From assembly GCF_017347085.1 (NCBI RefSeq), contig NZ_JADPSA010000001.1:124001-188000 (forward strand): a stretch of 64,000 nucleotides of DNA, given 5' to 3'. The DNA comes from Nesterenkonia sp. E16_10 (GTDB lineage Bacteria; Actinomycetota; Actinomycetes; Actinomycetales; Micrococcaceae). Shown one piece after another: positions 51,545-59,935 of the stretch. The first letter of the stretch is position 1; each line of letters opens with the position of its first letter. The notes beneath the pieces are model-generated. The model did not search any database and was not told where the DNA came from. It was given only the letters and a program-made list of their open reading frames with translations. A program made the translations under genes and the position numbers.

Positions 51545-51675
51545 AGGGGAATCTGACCCTCCGCCACATTACCGCATCGAGGACCGGAGCACCGGTTTCG
51601 GGGCACGATGGATCGGAGGTGCCGGAGACACCGAACGATCACTCTACGCCCTCGGCCCGGTGCAGGACAAACCGG

Positions 51676-51681
51676 TAGGCT
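51676..51681 (+). promoter_or_regulatory. Possible minus-10 of the aminotransferase gene
   Basis: TAGGCT lies 38 bases before the ATG, giving an expected start near 51688 and a leader of about 31 bases with AAAGGAT. The minus-35 is weak. Confidence 0.35.
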
Positions 51682-51718
51682 TGGATCAGTCCATGAATCC
51701 CGAAAGGATCCCACAGAC

Positions 51719-52933
51719 ATGACTGCTCCGAGCTCCCGCATCTCCGACCGTATCGGCTCCATCGCCGAGTCCGCCACCCTTGCCGTGGACGCGAAGGCCA
51801 AGGCGCTGAAGGCCGCAGGTGAGGACGTCATCGGTTTCGGTGCAGGCGAGCCGGACTTCCCCACCCCGGGCTACATCGTCGAGGCGGCGCGTGAAGCGGC
51901 GCTGAACCCTCGATTCCACCGCTACTCCCCTGCCGCCGGGCTGCCGGAGCTGCGCTCAGCGGTGGCTCAGAAGACCACCCGGGACTCCGGCTACCGGATC
52001 CGGGGCGAGGCGCTGGAACCGGCGAACGTGCTGATCACCAACGGCGGCAAGCAAGCCGTGTACAACACCTTCGCCACGCTGCTGGATCCCGGGGACGAGG
52101 TGATCCTGCCGGCTCCGTTCTGGACCACCTACCCGGAGGCGATCAAGCTGGCCGGCGGCGTGCCGGTGGATGTCTTCGCCGGACCCGAGCAGGGGTACAA
52201 GGTCACCCTGGCCCAGCTGGAGCAGACGCTGAGCCCGGCGACGAAGGTGCTGGTCTTCGTCTCACCCTCCAACCCCACCGGCGCGGTCTACTCCGCCGAG
52301 GAGGTCCGGGAGATCGGCCGCTGGGCCGCAGAGAATGGCCTGTGGGTGGTCACCGACGAGATCTATGAGCACCTCACCTACGACGACGCCGAGTTCACCT
52401 CGATCGCCGCCGTCGAAGAGCTGGCCGATCAGGTGGTGATCCTCAACGGTGTCGCCAAGACCTATGCGATGACCGGGTGGCGCGTGGGCTGGATGGTGGG
52501 CCCGACCGACGTCATCAAGGCGGCGGCGAACCTGCAGTCCCATGCCACCAGCAACGTCGCCAACGTCTCACAGATGGCCGCCCTGGCCGCCGTCGAGGGG
52601 CCGCTGGACGCGGTCGAGGAGATGAAGACCGCCTTCGACCGGCGCCGCCGCGCCATCGTGAGCGGGCTCAACGAGATCACCGGGTTCTCCTGCCCCACCC
52701 CCGAGGGTGCCTTCTACGCCTACGTCGATGTGCGCGAGGCGCTCGGCCGCGAGATCGCCGGTCGCACCCCGCAGACCTCGGCAGAGCTGGCCGAGCTGAT
52801 CCTCGAAGAGGCCAAGGTCGCCGTCGTCCCGGGTGAGGCCTTCGGACCCAGCGGATTCCTGCGACTCTCCTACGCGCTGGGCGACGAGGACCTGGCCAAG
52901 GGTCTGCGCCGGCTCCAGGACCTGCTCGGCTGA
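51719..52933 (+). CDS. Class I pyridoxal-phosphate aminotransferase (aspartate aminotransferase type)
   Basis: A 404-residue fold-type I aminotransferase of the Ib aspartate/prephenate group. Visible are [12 protein letters not shown] near residue 39, SPSNPTGAV (N185), TDEIYEHL (D213) and the PLP-lysine loop [16 protein letters not shown] with K247. The arginine that binds the substrate alpha-carboxylate is in [10 protein letters not shown]. The substrate is probably aspartate, but prephenate activity cannot be excluded. The ATG at 51719 is chosen because homology begins at [13 protein letters not shown]; the frame is open upstream. Divergent from tRNA-Trp; pfkA follows after 138 bases. Confidence 0.9.
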   Translation: MTAPSSRISDRIGSIAESATLAVDAKAKALKAAGEDVIGFGAGEPDFPTPGYIVEAAREAALNPRFHRYSPAAGLPELRSAVAQKTTRDSGYRIRGEALEPANVLITNGGKQAVYNTFATLLDPGDEVILPAPFWTTYPEAIKLAGGVPVDVFAGPEQGYKVTLAQLEQTLSPATKVLVFVSPSNPTGAVYSAEEVREIGRWAAENGLWVVTDEIYEHLTYDDAEFTSIAAVEELADQVVILNGVAKTYAMTGWRVGWMVGPTDVIKAAANLQSHATSNVANVSQMAALAAVEGPLDAVEEMKTAFDRRRRAIVSGLNEITGFSCPTPEGAFYAYVDVREALGREIAGRTPQTSAELAELILEEAKVAVVPGEAFGPSGFLRLSYALGDEDLAKGLRRLQDLLG

Positions 52934-53071
52934 TCCCCTCGCCGCAGAAAACCGGCTGGCCAGGGCCTCTGCGGATCCCACTGCACCCCATAGACTGAGG
53001 CGAAGCAACCTGCCGAGGAAGTCAGGCCTGAGATTTTTCCTGAAATCCATGAAGGGACGAGCTGAATCACC

Positions 53072-54103
53072 ATGCGCATCGGACTGCTCACCTCCGGCGG
53101 CGACTGCCCCGGCCTCAATGCCGTCATCCGCTCCGCCGTGCTGCACGGCATCAAGAGCTATGGCGATGAGTTCGTCGGCCTCAAGGGAGGCTGGCGAGGG
53201 CTCATCGAGGGCGACTACATCGACCTTCCCCGACAGTCCGTGCGCGGACTCTCCCGCGAGGGCGGCACCATCCTCGGCACCTCCCGCACCCACCCGTACA
53301 ACCACCCGGGCGGCGGGCCGGAGAACATCGCCAAGCAGCTCAAGCGCCATGACATCGACGCCGTCATCGCCATCGGCGGCGAGGGCACCCTCGCCGGCGC
53401 CAAGCGGCTCGCCGACGACGGGATCCCCGTGGTGGGCGTGCCCAAGACGATCGACAACGATCTCAAGGCCACCGACTACACCTTCGGCTTCGACACCGCG
53501 ATCTCCATCGCCACCGACGCGATGGACCGGCTGCGCACCACCGGCGAATCCCACCACCGCTGCATGGTCGCCGAAGTCATGGGTCGCCACGTCGGCTGGA
53601 TCGCGCTGCACTCCGGCATGGCCGCCGGGGCCCACGCCATCCTGATCCCGGAGCACAAGGTCTCCATGGACCAGGTCTGCGAATGGGTGGAGCAAGTCCA
53701 CTCGCGCGGACGCTCACCGCTGGTCGTCGTCGCCGAGGGCTTCATCCCCGAGGACGCCGAGTCCGCGCTGGCGGGCAAGGGCGAGGAATCCGACGGGCGC
53801 CCCCGACTGGGCGGCATCGGGGAATGGGTGACCCACCAGATCGAGACCAAGACCGGCATCGAGTCCCGGAACACGACCCTGGGCCACATCCAGCGCGGCG
53901 GCAACCCCACCGGCTATGACCGGGTGCTCGCCACCCGATTCGGCATCCGCGGCCTGGACCTCGTGCACGAGCAGGCCTGGGGCCACATGGCCGCGCTGCG
54001 CGGCACCGAGATCGTCAAGGTCGATCTCGCCGAGGCGCTGGACGGACTCAAGACCGTGCCCCAGGAGCGCTATGAAGAGGCCCAGATCCTCTTCGGCCGC
54101 TGA
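53072..54103 (+). CDS. pfkA: 6-phosphofructokinase
   Basis: A 343-residue group III-like PFK that phosphorylates fructose-6-phosphate. MRIGLLTSGGDCPGLNAVIR opens the protein. The nucleotide loop reads AIGGEGTLAGA (G105) and the catalytic loop PKTIDNDL with K125. In related enzymes glycine after GGE goes with ATP use and aspartate with pyrophosphate use, so ATP is the likely donor despite the PK-T-type loop. MGRHVGWIAL and HIQRGGNPTGYDR contribute to the sugar site. A TAGACT (52991-52996) may be the minus-10, with AAGGGAC upstream of the ATG as a loose ribosome-binding site. Single gene, followed after 66 bases by a GNAT-like gene. Confidence 0.94.
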   Translation: MRIGLLTSGGDCPGLNAVIRSAVLHGIKSYGDEFVGLKGGWRGLIEGDYIDLPRQSVRGLSREGGTILGTSRTHPYNHPGGGPENIAKQLKRHDIDAVIAIGGEGTLAGAKRLADDGIPVVGVPKTIDNDLKATDYTFGFDTAISIATDAMDRLRTTGESHHRCMVAEVMGRHVGWIALHSGMAAGAHAILIPEHKVSMDQVCEWVEQVHSRGRSPLVVVAEGFIPEDAESALAGKGEESDGRPRLGGIGEWVTHQIETKTGIESRNTTLGHIQRGGNPTGYDRVLATRFGIRGLDLVHEQAWGHMAALRGTEIVKVDLAEALDGLKTVPQERYEEAQILFGR

Positions 54104-54169
54104 ACCGGTGCCGCGGACCACGCACCCGAGAGCTCTCCCGGCCCGGCCCCCAGCACGGGGGTGCACCGG

Positions 54170-54877
54170 ATGAGCCTGACGGAGCATACCCGCAACATCA
54201 TCGCGCTGTCCTGGTCTCGGATGCTCGGACTCGAGGACGAAGCCCTGCTCGGCGCGGGATCCCATCATGAGGTCCCCGCCTCCGAGGGCTCGCCGGCGAC
54301 GTTCCTGCGACTCTTCGATCACACGGTGCTCAGCGCGCCCACCGAGGTGCTGCGCCAGGCTCGCGGTCTCGCGCCGGTCGAGCTCGCCGAGGAGCGTCGC
54401 CTCCTGGAGATCTGCCACCGGCATGCCGTGGGCGCGCGCAGCCTGGGTGCCGCGAGGCTGCTCTACGCGGAGGAGCCGCCTGCCCTCGACGCTGCGCAGC
54501 GCGGGGCGGTCTCCTTCGACCCGAGGCATGTGAGCGCGGCGCTCGCGGCGTCACCTGCGGATGACGTGCAGGCCTGCGGCATCGCGGAGGCCCCCTGGAG
54601 GGCCGCGCTGGTGGACGAGGACACCGGGACGGTGCTCGGCGCCGCCGGGCGGGAGCTCTGGGCCGGGATGCTGGGGCACCTCGGGGTGCTCACCGTGCCG
54701 CAGCAGCGCCGCGGCGGGGTCGGTCTGCATCTGGCCGCTGTCGCCGCGGAGGAGGCCTTCACCGAGGGGCTGATTCCGCAGTGGCGCGCCCGCACCGAGT
54801 CCCCCGGGCCCCTGCGCATCGCCGCCGCGCTGGGGTTCAGCCCCGCCGGGGCGCAGATCACCGTGGCCCTCGACTGA
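54170..54877 (+). CDS. GNAT-family acetyltransferase-like protein
   Basis: A 235-residue protein whose C-terminal third looks like a GNAT core. The segment LGHLGVLTVPQQRRGGVGLH matches strand 4 plus the acetyl-CoA pyrophosphate loop (RRGGVG), and RIAAALGFSPAGAQITVAL fits the final helix-strand. The N-terminal 140 residues resemble nothing I can name, though they are a common upstream half in actinobacterial GNAT proteins. The substrate is unknown. The start ATG at 54170 follows GGGGGTG; an in-frame GTG lies three codons earlier. It converges with ygfZ. Confidence 0.65.
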   Translation: MSLTEHTRNIIALSWSRMLGLEDEALLGAGSHHEVPASEGSPATFLRLFDHTVLSAPTEVLRQARGLAPVELAEERRLLEICHRHAVGARSLGAARLLYAEEPPALDAAQRGAVSFDPRHVSAALAASPADDVQACGIAEAPWRAALVDEDTGTVLGAAGRELWAGMLGHLGVLTVPQQRRGGVGLHLAAVAAEEAFTEGLIPQWRARTESPGPLRIAAALGFSPAGAQITVALD

Positions 54878-54899
54878 GCCCTGGCCTCCGGGTGCCGAG

Positions 54900-54960
54900 C
54901 ACCTGGTTGCGAAGCACCAGGTTGCCAGCACCTGGCGCCGAATACCTGGCGTCCGGGGCC
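54900..54960. repeat. Degenerate CCTGG-rich repeat with hairpin between convergent genes
   Basis: ACCTGGT (54901-54907) and ACCAGGT (54916-54922) form a 7-pair hairpin with loop TGCGAAGC. Further CACCTGG/TACCTGG copies follow at about 54929 and 54945. It lies between the GNAT gene and ygfZ and may serve as their shared terminator. Confidence 0.45.
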
Positions 54961-55015
54961 AGGAGTCAGCTGCCAGTGGCCAGCAGCCAGGACGTGCCGG
55001 CTCGGCCGCCGTGGA

Positions 55016-56179
55016 TCAGCGGCGCTGGCCGCGCAGGAAGTCTCCCTGCGGGCGTCCTACCGCCTGGCCGGCGTCGGGCCGGACGATGACCTCCTGCGCC
55101 GCGGCATAGTAGGTCGCCGAGTCGGCGTCGCCGTCGCGCACCACCAGCTGCAGCTCAGGGTCCACCTTGCGCTTGACCAGGGCCAGCGCGATCGGACCCA
55201 TCTCGTGGTGACGGGCCACCGAGGTCAGCTTCCCGACCGGACGCTCCTGGGCCAGCTGCTCCGGGGTCGCCGAGGCGTCGGCGGCCAGGACGTCGGCGCC
55301 GAGGGCCGGAAGCGTGTGTTCGCTGCCGTCCAGGTGCAGGAAGACCAGGCGGCGCGGCGGGTGGCCGAGATTGTGCACCCGCGCCACGGTCTCCTGGCCC
55401 TTATAGCAGCCCTTGGACAGGTGCACGGCGGTGCGGATCAGGTCCAGCTCGTGCGGAATGGTCTTCTCATCCACCTCGCGGGCCAGCCGGGGCCGCCAGG
55501 CGGCGACTCGAAGCGCCTCGGCAGCCATGGTGCCGGCCAGGTTCCAGCCGGCCTGCTCCAGTCCGGCGACCGTGGCTTCCAGCGCGGTCCGCGGGACCAC
55601 GCTCAGCCGCCAGGACCAGTCCGCGCCGGGGTGGTCTGCCTCGGCGACCTGGGCGTAGCTGGCTGCGCCGGGACCGAGCTGCGGCCACGGGTCCTCCCAG
55701 CCGACGAGGACCTCGGCGACGGCCGGAGCAGGCAGAGCGGCGGTGGATCCGAGCACGGCGTACTCGGCGGTGCGATCGGTGATCTCCACGCGGAGCATGA
55801 ACTTCATCGAGTCCAGCCACTGGGCCAGCACTGCGCCGTGGGAGCTCTCGGTGATCAGCCAGGCGGTCTCGCCGTCGTCGACCACCGCGGCGTCGTGCTC
55901 GATGCGTCCGGAGATGTCCAGCAGCAGCAGCTCGGTGGACTCCCCCGGCTTCAGCCCGGCCACCTCCTGGGAGGACAGGGTGCTCAGCCAGCTCAGCCGG
56001 TCGGGCCCGGAGACCGTGACCACGCTGCGGTGGGAGAGATCGACCACGGCGGTGCCGCGGGCCAGGGCTCGCTGCTCCCGGGTGGGGTCCCCGTAGTGGG
56101 CGGCGACGGCGGCATCATCTCCGCCGTCGGCCACGGCACCGTTGCGGGCGAGCAGGGGCGACTTCGAGTTCTCATCCAC
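55016..56179 (-). CDS. ygfZ: Folate-binding YgfZ/GcvT-like protein
   Basis: A 387-residue protein of the YgfZ family, which uses a GcvT-type fold and tetrahydrofolate to support assembly or repair of iron-sulfur enzymes. The diagnostic motif KGCYKGQE is at 256-263 (C258). The GcvT N-terminal fold is seen in VVDLSHRSVVTVSGPDRLSW. The C-terminal barrel is present and the protein is longer than the E. coli form (326). GTG start at 56177-56179 with GGAG 7 bases upstream. It follows a nitrobindin-like gene by 81 bases, a frequent pairing in actinobacteria. Confidence 0.9.
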   Translation of the reverse strand: MDENSKSPLLARNGAVADGGDDAAVAAHYGDPTREQRALARGTAVVDLSHRSVVTVSGPDRLSWLSTLSSQEVAGLKPGESTELLLLDISGRIEHDAAVVDDGETAWLITESSHGAVLAQWLDSMKFMLRVEITDRTAEYAVLGSTAALPAPAVAEVLVGWEDPWPQLGPGAASYAQVAEADHPGADWSWRLSVVPRTALEATVAGLEQAGWNLAGTMAAEALRVAAWRPRLAREVDEKTIPHELDLIRTAVHLSKGCYKGQETVARVHNLGHPPRRLVFLHLDGSEHTLPALGADVLAADASATPEQLAQERPVGKLTSVARHHEMGPIALALVKRKVDPELQLVVRDGDADSATYYAAAQEVIVRPDAGQAVGRPQGDFLRGQRR

Positions 56180-56260
56180 GGGCGGACTCCTTCATCGGTG
56201 CGGCGCGTGCGCAGGGCACACGGCGCGGGGGTCCTGCCGCGGGTCGGGCGAGCGGCAGGC

Positions 56261-56896
56261 TCAGGCGGTGCGCTTGGCGCTGACCTCTTCGGCGGAGGCC
56301 GTGCGGTCCAGGATCGCGGACGCATGGGGAACCATCTCCCCATCGGCGGCCCGAAGGTCCCAGCGCCAGAACAGCTGGCTGTTCACCAGTCCGAACATGC
56401 GGGAGGCCCCGGGATATTCCGCGGCGTGCTCGCCGCGCATCACGGCGTCGGTGGCGAGCTGCAGCTGCGGGCCCTTGATCTTGCCGTAGTAGAGCTCGGA
56501 GATGCTGCCCGGGTGGGTGATGGTGGCGGTGATGGCGAAGGCGCCGTCCGGCTGCGCGAGCTGGTCGACGTCGGCGGCGCTCCTGTACGCCGGGACCAGG
56601 TCTGCCGGCGCCAGTCCGGGACCGACGTCGGCGTCGGTCCGGGCACGGTCCAGCGACCAGAAGCCGGTCTCCACCGTGAGCGGGCGCAGCGGCGCACCTG
56701 CCTCGTCGGCGAGCCAGGTTTCGGCGCGGTACTCCACGAACTCCAGTCCGGTGTCCCGGAAGGTGACGTCCTGGGTGAAGATCGGATCATCCTGCTCACC
56801 CAGGCCCAGGCGTCCCTGGCCGCGCCAGCGCCCGAGCAGCCAGTACAGCGGAGCCAGCTCCGGGGTCAGGTCGGTGGGAAGCTCGATCGGGGCCAT
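56261..56896 (-). CDS. FABP/nitrobindin-like heme-binding protein
   Basis: A 211-residue beta-barrel protein. The family motif GxWxGxG appears as GRWRGQG at 22-28. A histidine near the C-terminus (MVPHASAILDR) fits the heme-ligand position of nitrobindins, and the N-terminus LAPLYWLLGRW is typical. Such proteins bind ferric heme and can react with nitric oxide or peroxynitrite; function in this organism is unproven. GAGGAG lies 9 bases before the ATG. About 20 residues longer than many homologues at the C-terminus. Confidence 0.85.
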   Translation of the reverse strand: MAPIELPTDLTPELAPLYWLLGRWRGQGRLGLGEQDDPIFTQDVTFRDTGLEFVEYRAETWLADEAGAPLRPLTVETGFWSLDRARTDADVGPGLAPADLVPAYRSAADVDQLAQPDGAFAITATITHPGSISELYYGKIKGPQLQLATDAVMRGEHAAEYPGASRMFGLVNSQLFWRWDLRAADGEMVPHASAILDRTASAEEVSAKRTA

Positions 56897-56956
56897 GGGT
56901 TCAGCTCCTCAGCGCGCGAGTGACACCGGCGTATGCCGTGGGAGGGTTCCGGCGGA

Positions 56957-57091
56957 TCAGCGCTGACCCTTGTACAGCCGGGAGATGACGGTCCAGGAGA
57001 TCCCGGCGATCATCAGCGTCACCAGGACCAGCAGCCCGATGAAGAAGATCTCCAGTGCGAGCAGCGAGACGTTCTGCAGTGCGAAGTTCAT
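56957..57091 (-). CDS. 44-residue single-pass membrane protein
   Basis: A very short open frame read directly from sequence: it starts MNFALQNVSLLALEIFF, has one strong hydrophobic helix (about 9-37) and ends SRLYKGQR, a basic tail that fits a cytoplasmic C-terminus. The ATG at 57089-57091 lacks a Shine-Dalgarno but TACACT (57099-57104) ends exactly 7 bases before it, the leaderless layout seen at other genes here. It sits between the nitrobindin-like gene and a polytopic membrane protein whose stop is 18 bases upstream. I do not recognise a family. Coding is supported by the promoter spacing and the clean TM-plus-basic-tail pattern. Confidence 0.6.
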   Translation of the reverse strand: MNFALQNVSLLALEIFFIGLLVLVTLMIAGISWTVISRLYKGQR

Positions 57092-57098
57092 GGAGCAA

Positions 57099-57104
57099 AG
57101 TGTA
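57099..57104 (-). promoter_or_regulatory. Leaderless-type minus-10 of the 44-residue membrane protein
   Basis: TACACT followed by 7 bases and the ATG at 57091; the minus-35 would lie inside the upstream coding region and is not obvious. Confidence 0.4.
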
Positions 57105-57109
57105 CAACT

Positions 57110-57955
57110 TCACACCAGCAGAAGACGCTCCGTGAAGTAGGTCAGCGCGCCCATGGCCGCGATCGGGGCGGTGCCGACCGCGATTCCGGAGAGGATCCCC
57201 TGCGGCGGACCCTGCGCGAGCAGGAATCTGCGGAACGAGGCCAGCAGCAGTCCGGCCACCAGCCCGAGCGTCCCGGCGAAGAGCAGGGTGAGCTCCCCCC
57301 AGGCCAAGGTCATGCCGATGGCGGCCCCGACGCTTCCCAGGACCACCAGGAGCATCGCCCAGGCATTGGGCAGCGGGATCGCGGCCAGCAGCGTCGCGAT
57401 GATCAGGGTGCCCGCGGCCAGCGTCACCACGGCAAGCTCCCCGGAGGCTCCGGTGACCGCCAGCAGCGTGGTGTCCTCCAGCGGCAGCAGCCCGCGCACG
57501 GCCAGCAGCCCGCCGGGGGCGCCGTCCCCGGTCGCGTCGGCGAGCTCCACGGGGTAGCGCAGGCCGGCCACCCAGCCGGCCCCGGTGGTCGCGATCAGCA
57601 CCCCGGCGCAGGCCCCGATGGTGGACTCCAGCCGGTGCGGCCGACCGGTGCCGCGCAGCACCTGGATCAGGAAGACGCTCATCACCCCGAAGGCCAGCGC
57701 CACGGAGGACCAGAAGAAGAGCTCGTCGGCGGTGTCCACGATCCCGGCGCCGAGGGCCGCGATGACTCCGGCGCAGGCGATGACGGCCGAGAGCGAGCGT
57801 CGAGCCGCGACGCCCATCAGCTGGGGCCAGCCCAGCGCGATCAGGATCGAGAGCCCGCAGACCACCAGGGTCATCGCGAGGGTCCCGGCCCAGGAGGCCA
57901 GGGCGAGCGCTGTGGCTGCGAGCAGCGCGGAGGCTGCCACTGGGATGTACTTCAC
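57110..57955 (-). CDS. Polytopic membrane protein of unknown function
   Basis: A 281-residue protein with about eight hydrophobic helices and no charged catalytic motif. Helix blocks include LLAATALALASWAGTLAM, VVTLAAGTLIIATLLAAIP and TLLFAGTLGLVAGLLLA. A short Gly/Arg-containing loop (GTGRPHRLES) lies in the middle. I do not recognise a family with certainty; similar unannotated permease-like proteins are found next to glnR-mshD in actinobacteria. The start is uncertain: GTG at 57953-57955 with AGGATGG upstream is chosen, while an ATG at 57994 would add 13 residues. It is divergent from the GlnR-like regulator. Confidence 0.6.
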   Translation of the reverse strand: MKYIPVAASALLAATALALASWAGTLAMTLVVCGLSILIALGWPQLMGVAARRSLSAVIACAGVIAALGAGIVDTADELFFWSSVALAFGVMSVFLIQVLRGTGRPHRLESTIGACAGVLIATTGAGWVAGLRYPVELADATGDGAPGGLLAVRGLLPLEDTTLLAVTGASGELAVVTLAAGTLIIATLLAAIPLPNAWAMLLVVLGSVGAAIGMTLAWGELTLLFAGTLGLVAGLLLASFRRFLLAQGPPQGILSGIAVGTAPIAAMGALTYFTERLLLV

Positions 57956-57993
57956 AACAGGCCATCCTAGAGGTCCACGCTTCGGACGTCGCA

Positions 57994-57999
57994 TATACT
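57994..57999 (+). promoter_or_regulatory. Possible minus-10 of the GlnR-like regulator
   Basis: TATACT is a near-consensus minus-10 lying 122 bases before the regulator ATG; the minus-35 is not clear. The 166-base gap from the divergent membrane protein shows no other strong signal. Confidence 0.35.
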
Positions 58000-58121
58000 C
58001 AACTGCAGATCGCTGAATAGTGTTTCCGCATTGTGAAATCACCGGCGTCGAAGACCGTAATCACCGCTGATGACCCTGCCGCACCCGGTGAAGATCGTGA
58101 CCCAAGGGGAAGGAGTCATGC

Positions 58122-58832
58122 ATGGCTCAAGTTCTGCTGCTCTCAGACACCCCCGACGACGCACTGCCGTCCCTGGAGCTGCTCACCCACCGCATCCGCA
58201 GCTTCCCCGCCGAGGCCTCCTCGATCGTGCGAGCTCCGAATGTCGATGTCACGCTGATCGACGCCCGCACCAAGCTCGCCCACGCCCGTTCGCTGTGCCA
58301 GCTGGTGAAGTCCTCGATGCTCTCCCCGGTGCTGGTGATCGTCACCGAGGCCGGCCTGGCCACGCTGAACGAGTCCTGGCAGGCCGATGACTTCATCCTC
58401 GGCGAGGCCAGCCCGGGCGAGATCGACGCCCGCATCCGACTCGCCGCCGTGGAGACCGTGGAGGAGACCCCGGTCGGGGAGATCCGCGCCGGTGGGATCA
58501 CCATCGACGAGACCACGTATATGGCCACCATCAATGGACGCCTGCTGAACCTGACCTATAAGGAGTTCGAGCTGCTCAAGCACCTGGCTCTGCACCCGGG
58601 CCAGGTCTTCACCCGCGACCGGCTGCTCCACGACGTCTGGGGCTATGACTACTTCGGCGGCACCCGCACCGTGGACGTGCACATCCGCCGTCTGCGCGCC
58701 AAGCTCGGACCCGATCACGAGTCCCTGATCGGCACCGTGCGCAACGTGGGATACCGCCTGGTGATCAGCGGCACCGATGCGGTGACTCCCAGCGATGACG
58801 ACCGGCGCGACGACGGAGCGGACGCCGCCTGA
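58122..58832 (+). CDS. glnR: GlnR-like winged-helix response regulator
   Basis: A 236-residue protein. The N-terminal receiver-like domain (about 1-110) has an aspartate D47 in VTLIDARTKLAHARSLC but lacks the usual N-terminal acidic pair, as in the atypical GlnR family, where dimerisation does not require phosphorylation. The C-terminal winged helix (about 120-215) has LTYKEFELLKHLALHPGQVF, RDRLLHDVWGYDY and TRTVDVHIRRLRAKLG. GlnR is the global nitrogen regulator of actinobacteria, and in Mycobacterium it also lies just before mshD. AAGGAG 7 bases before ATG. A role in nitrogen control is inferred from family and position. Confidence 0.72.
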   Translation: MAQVLLLSDTPDDALPSLELLTHRIRSFPAEASSIVRAPNVDVTLIDARTKLAHARSLCQLVKSSMLSPVLVIVTEAGLATLNESWQADDFILGEASPGEIDARIRLAAVETVEETPVGEIRAGGITIDETTYMATINGRLLNLTYKEFELLKHLALHPGQVFTRDRLLHDVWGYDYFGGTRTVDVHIRRLRAKLGPDHESLIGTVRNVGYRLVISGTDAVTPSDDDRRDDGADAA

Positions 58833-58859
58833 GCCGGTGACCTGAGGGTTCGGCTCGAC

Positions 58860-58865
58860 TACAGT
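58860..58865 (+). promoter_or_regulatory. Leaderless-type minus-10 of mshD
   Basis: TACAGT is followed by 6 bases and then the mshD ATG; GTGACC (58837-58842) sits 17 bases upstream as a weak minus-35. Confidence 0.45.
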
Positions 58866-58871
58866 GAGCCT

Positions 58872-59921
58872 ATGAAACCAGGCGATGTCACCCCCGAAGC
58901 CGTCGAGTCTGCCGTGGTCGAGCTCAGCGACGGCGCACCCGATGCCGATCTGCACCACGCGCTGCTGGAGCTGGCCGCCGTCGCCACCGAGGCGGACGCG
59001 AATCCGCCGTTCTCGGAGCAGACGCTCGTGGAGCTGCACCGCGCCGCCGAGCGGGGACCCACCGACTCAGCCGCCACGGACTCAGCCGCCACCGCCTCAA
59101 CCGCCACCGGGTCCGCGCGTCGGGCCCCGCTGCGGATCGCCTACGCCTGGACCGACGCGCGGCCCGACTCGCGACTGCTCGCCGGGGCCGGCGTCGTCGT
59201 CGAGGGCCAGGACGGCGCGCCCGACGTGCTCGAGATGGTGGTCCGGCCCGACTGCCGGCAGCGTGGGATCGGCACCGCCCTGACCGAGGCGCTCACCACG
59301 AGCGCGCTCTCCCCCGAATCCGGTCGCGTGCAGCGGGCCTGGGCCCATGGCGAGCACGACGCCGCCGCTCGGCTCGCCCGACGCTACGGCTGGACCCCGG
59401 TCCGGGAGCTCTGGCGGATGCGGCTCACCGACCTCGACGAGGCTCCTGCCCCGGAGCTCCCGGAGACCGTCACCCTGCGCGGCTTCCGCCCGGGCGTCGA
59501 CGATCAGGCATGGCTGGCCGCGAACGCGGCCGCCTTCGCCGATCACCCCGAACAGGGCCGGCTCACCCTGGAGGATCTGCACGCCCGGATGGCCGAGGAC
59601 TGGTTCGACCCGGAGGGATTCCTGCTGGCCTGGGAGGGTGAGGAGCTTCTCGGGTTCCACTGGACCAAGGTCCAGGGCGCGGAGCTCGGCGAGGTCTACG
59701 TGGTCGGCGTCGTGCCTGGCGCGCGCGGGCGGGGTCTGGGCCGCAGCCTCACCCTGGCTGGGATCGAGCATCTGCACCGTGCCGGGCTGGCCGCCATCAT
59801 GCTCTATGTCGACGCGGACAACACCGCAGCGGTGGAGCTGTACAAGAAGCTCGGATTCACCAAATGGGACGCTGACACGATGTACGCCCCGACCGTGGAG
59901 CCCGCCGCCGAACCAGCCTGA
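58872..59921 (+). CDS. mshD: Mycothiol synthase
   Basis: A 349-residue enzyme with two tandem GNAT domains that acetylates Cys-GlcN-Ins in the last step of mycothiol synthesis, the main thiol of actinobacteria. The C-terminal domain is diagnostic: GFHWTKVQG, GEVYVVGVVPGARGRGLGRS and LYVDADNTAAVELYKKLGF. The N-terminal domain has VRPDCRQRGIGTALTEAL. A linker near residues 65-79 is encoded by three 15-base repeats (59064-59108). No Shine-Dalgarno; a TACAGT sits 6 bases before the ATG. The gene follows glnR by 39 bases and is a strong indicator that the organism is an actinobacterium. Confidence 0.95.
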   Translation: MKPGDVTPEAVESAVVELSDGAPDADLHHALLELAAVATEADANPPFSEQTLVELHRAAERGPTDSAATDSAATASTATGSARRAPLRIAYAWTDARPDSRLLAGAGVVVEGQDGAPDVLEMVVRPDCRQRGIGTALTEALTTSALSPESGRVQRAWAHGEHDAAARLARRYGWTPVRELWRMRLTDLDEAPAPELPETVTLRGFRPGVDDQAWLAANAAAFADHPEQGRLTLEDLHARMAEDWFDPEGFLLAWEGEELLGFHWTKVQGAELGEVYVVGVVPGARGRGLGRSLTLAGIEHLHRAGLAAIMLYVDADNTAAVELYKKLGFTKWDADTMYAPTVEPAAEPA

Positions 59922-59927
59922 TATCTT
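59922..59927 (+). promoter_or_regulatory. Leaderless-type minus-10 of the Nudix gene
   Basis: TATCTT begins just after the mshD stop and ends 8 bases before the GTG at 59936; no ribosome-binding site is present. Confidence 0.4.
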
Positions 59928-59935
59928 GGTCTCTC

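Noticed and set aside
59064-59108. Three 15-base repeats in mshD considered a significant element.
   Set aside because: They encode a short Ala/Thr/Ser linker outside both GNAT domains and look like ordinary low-complexity drift.
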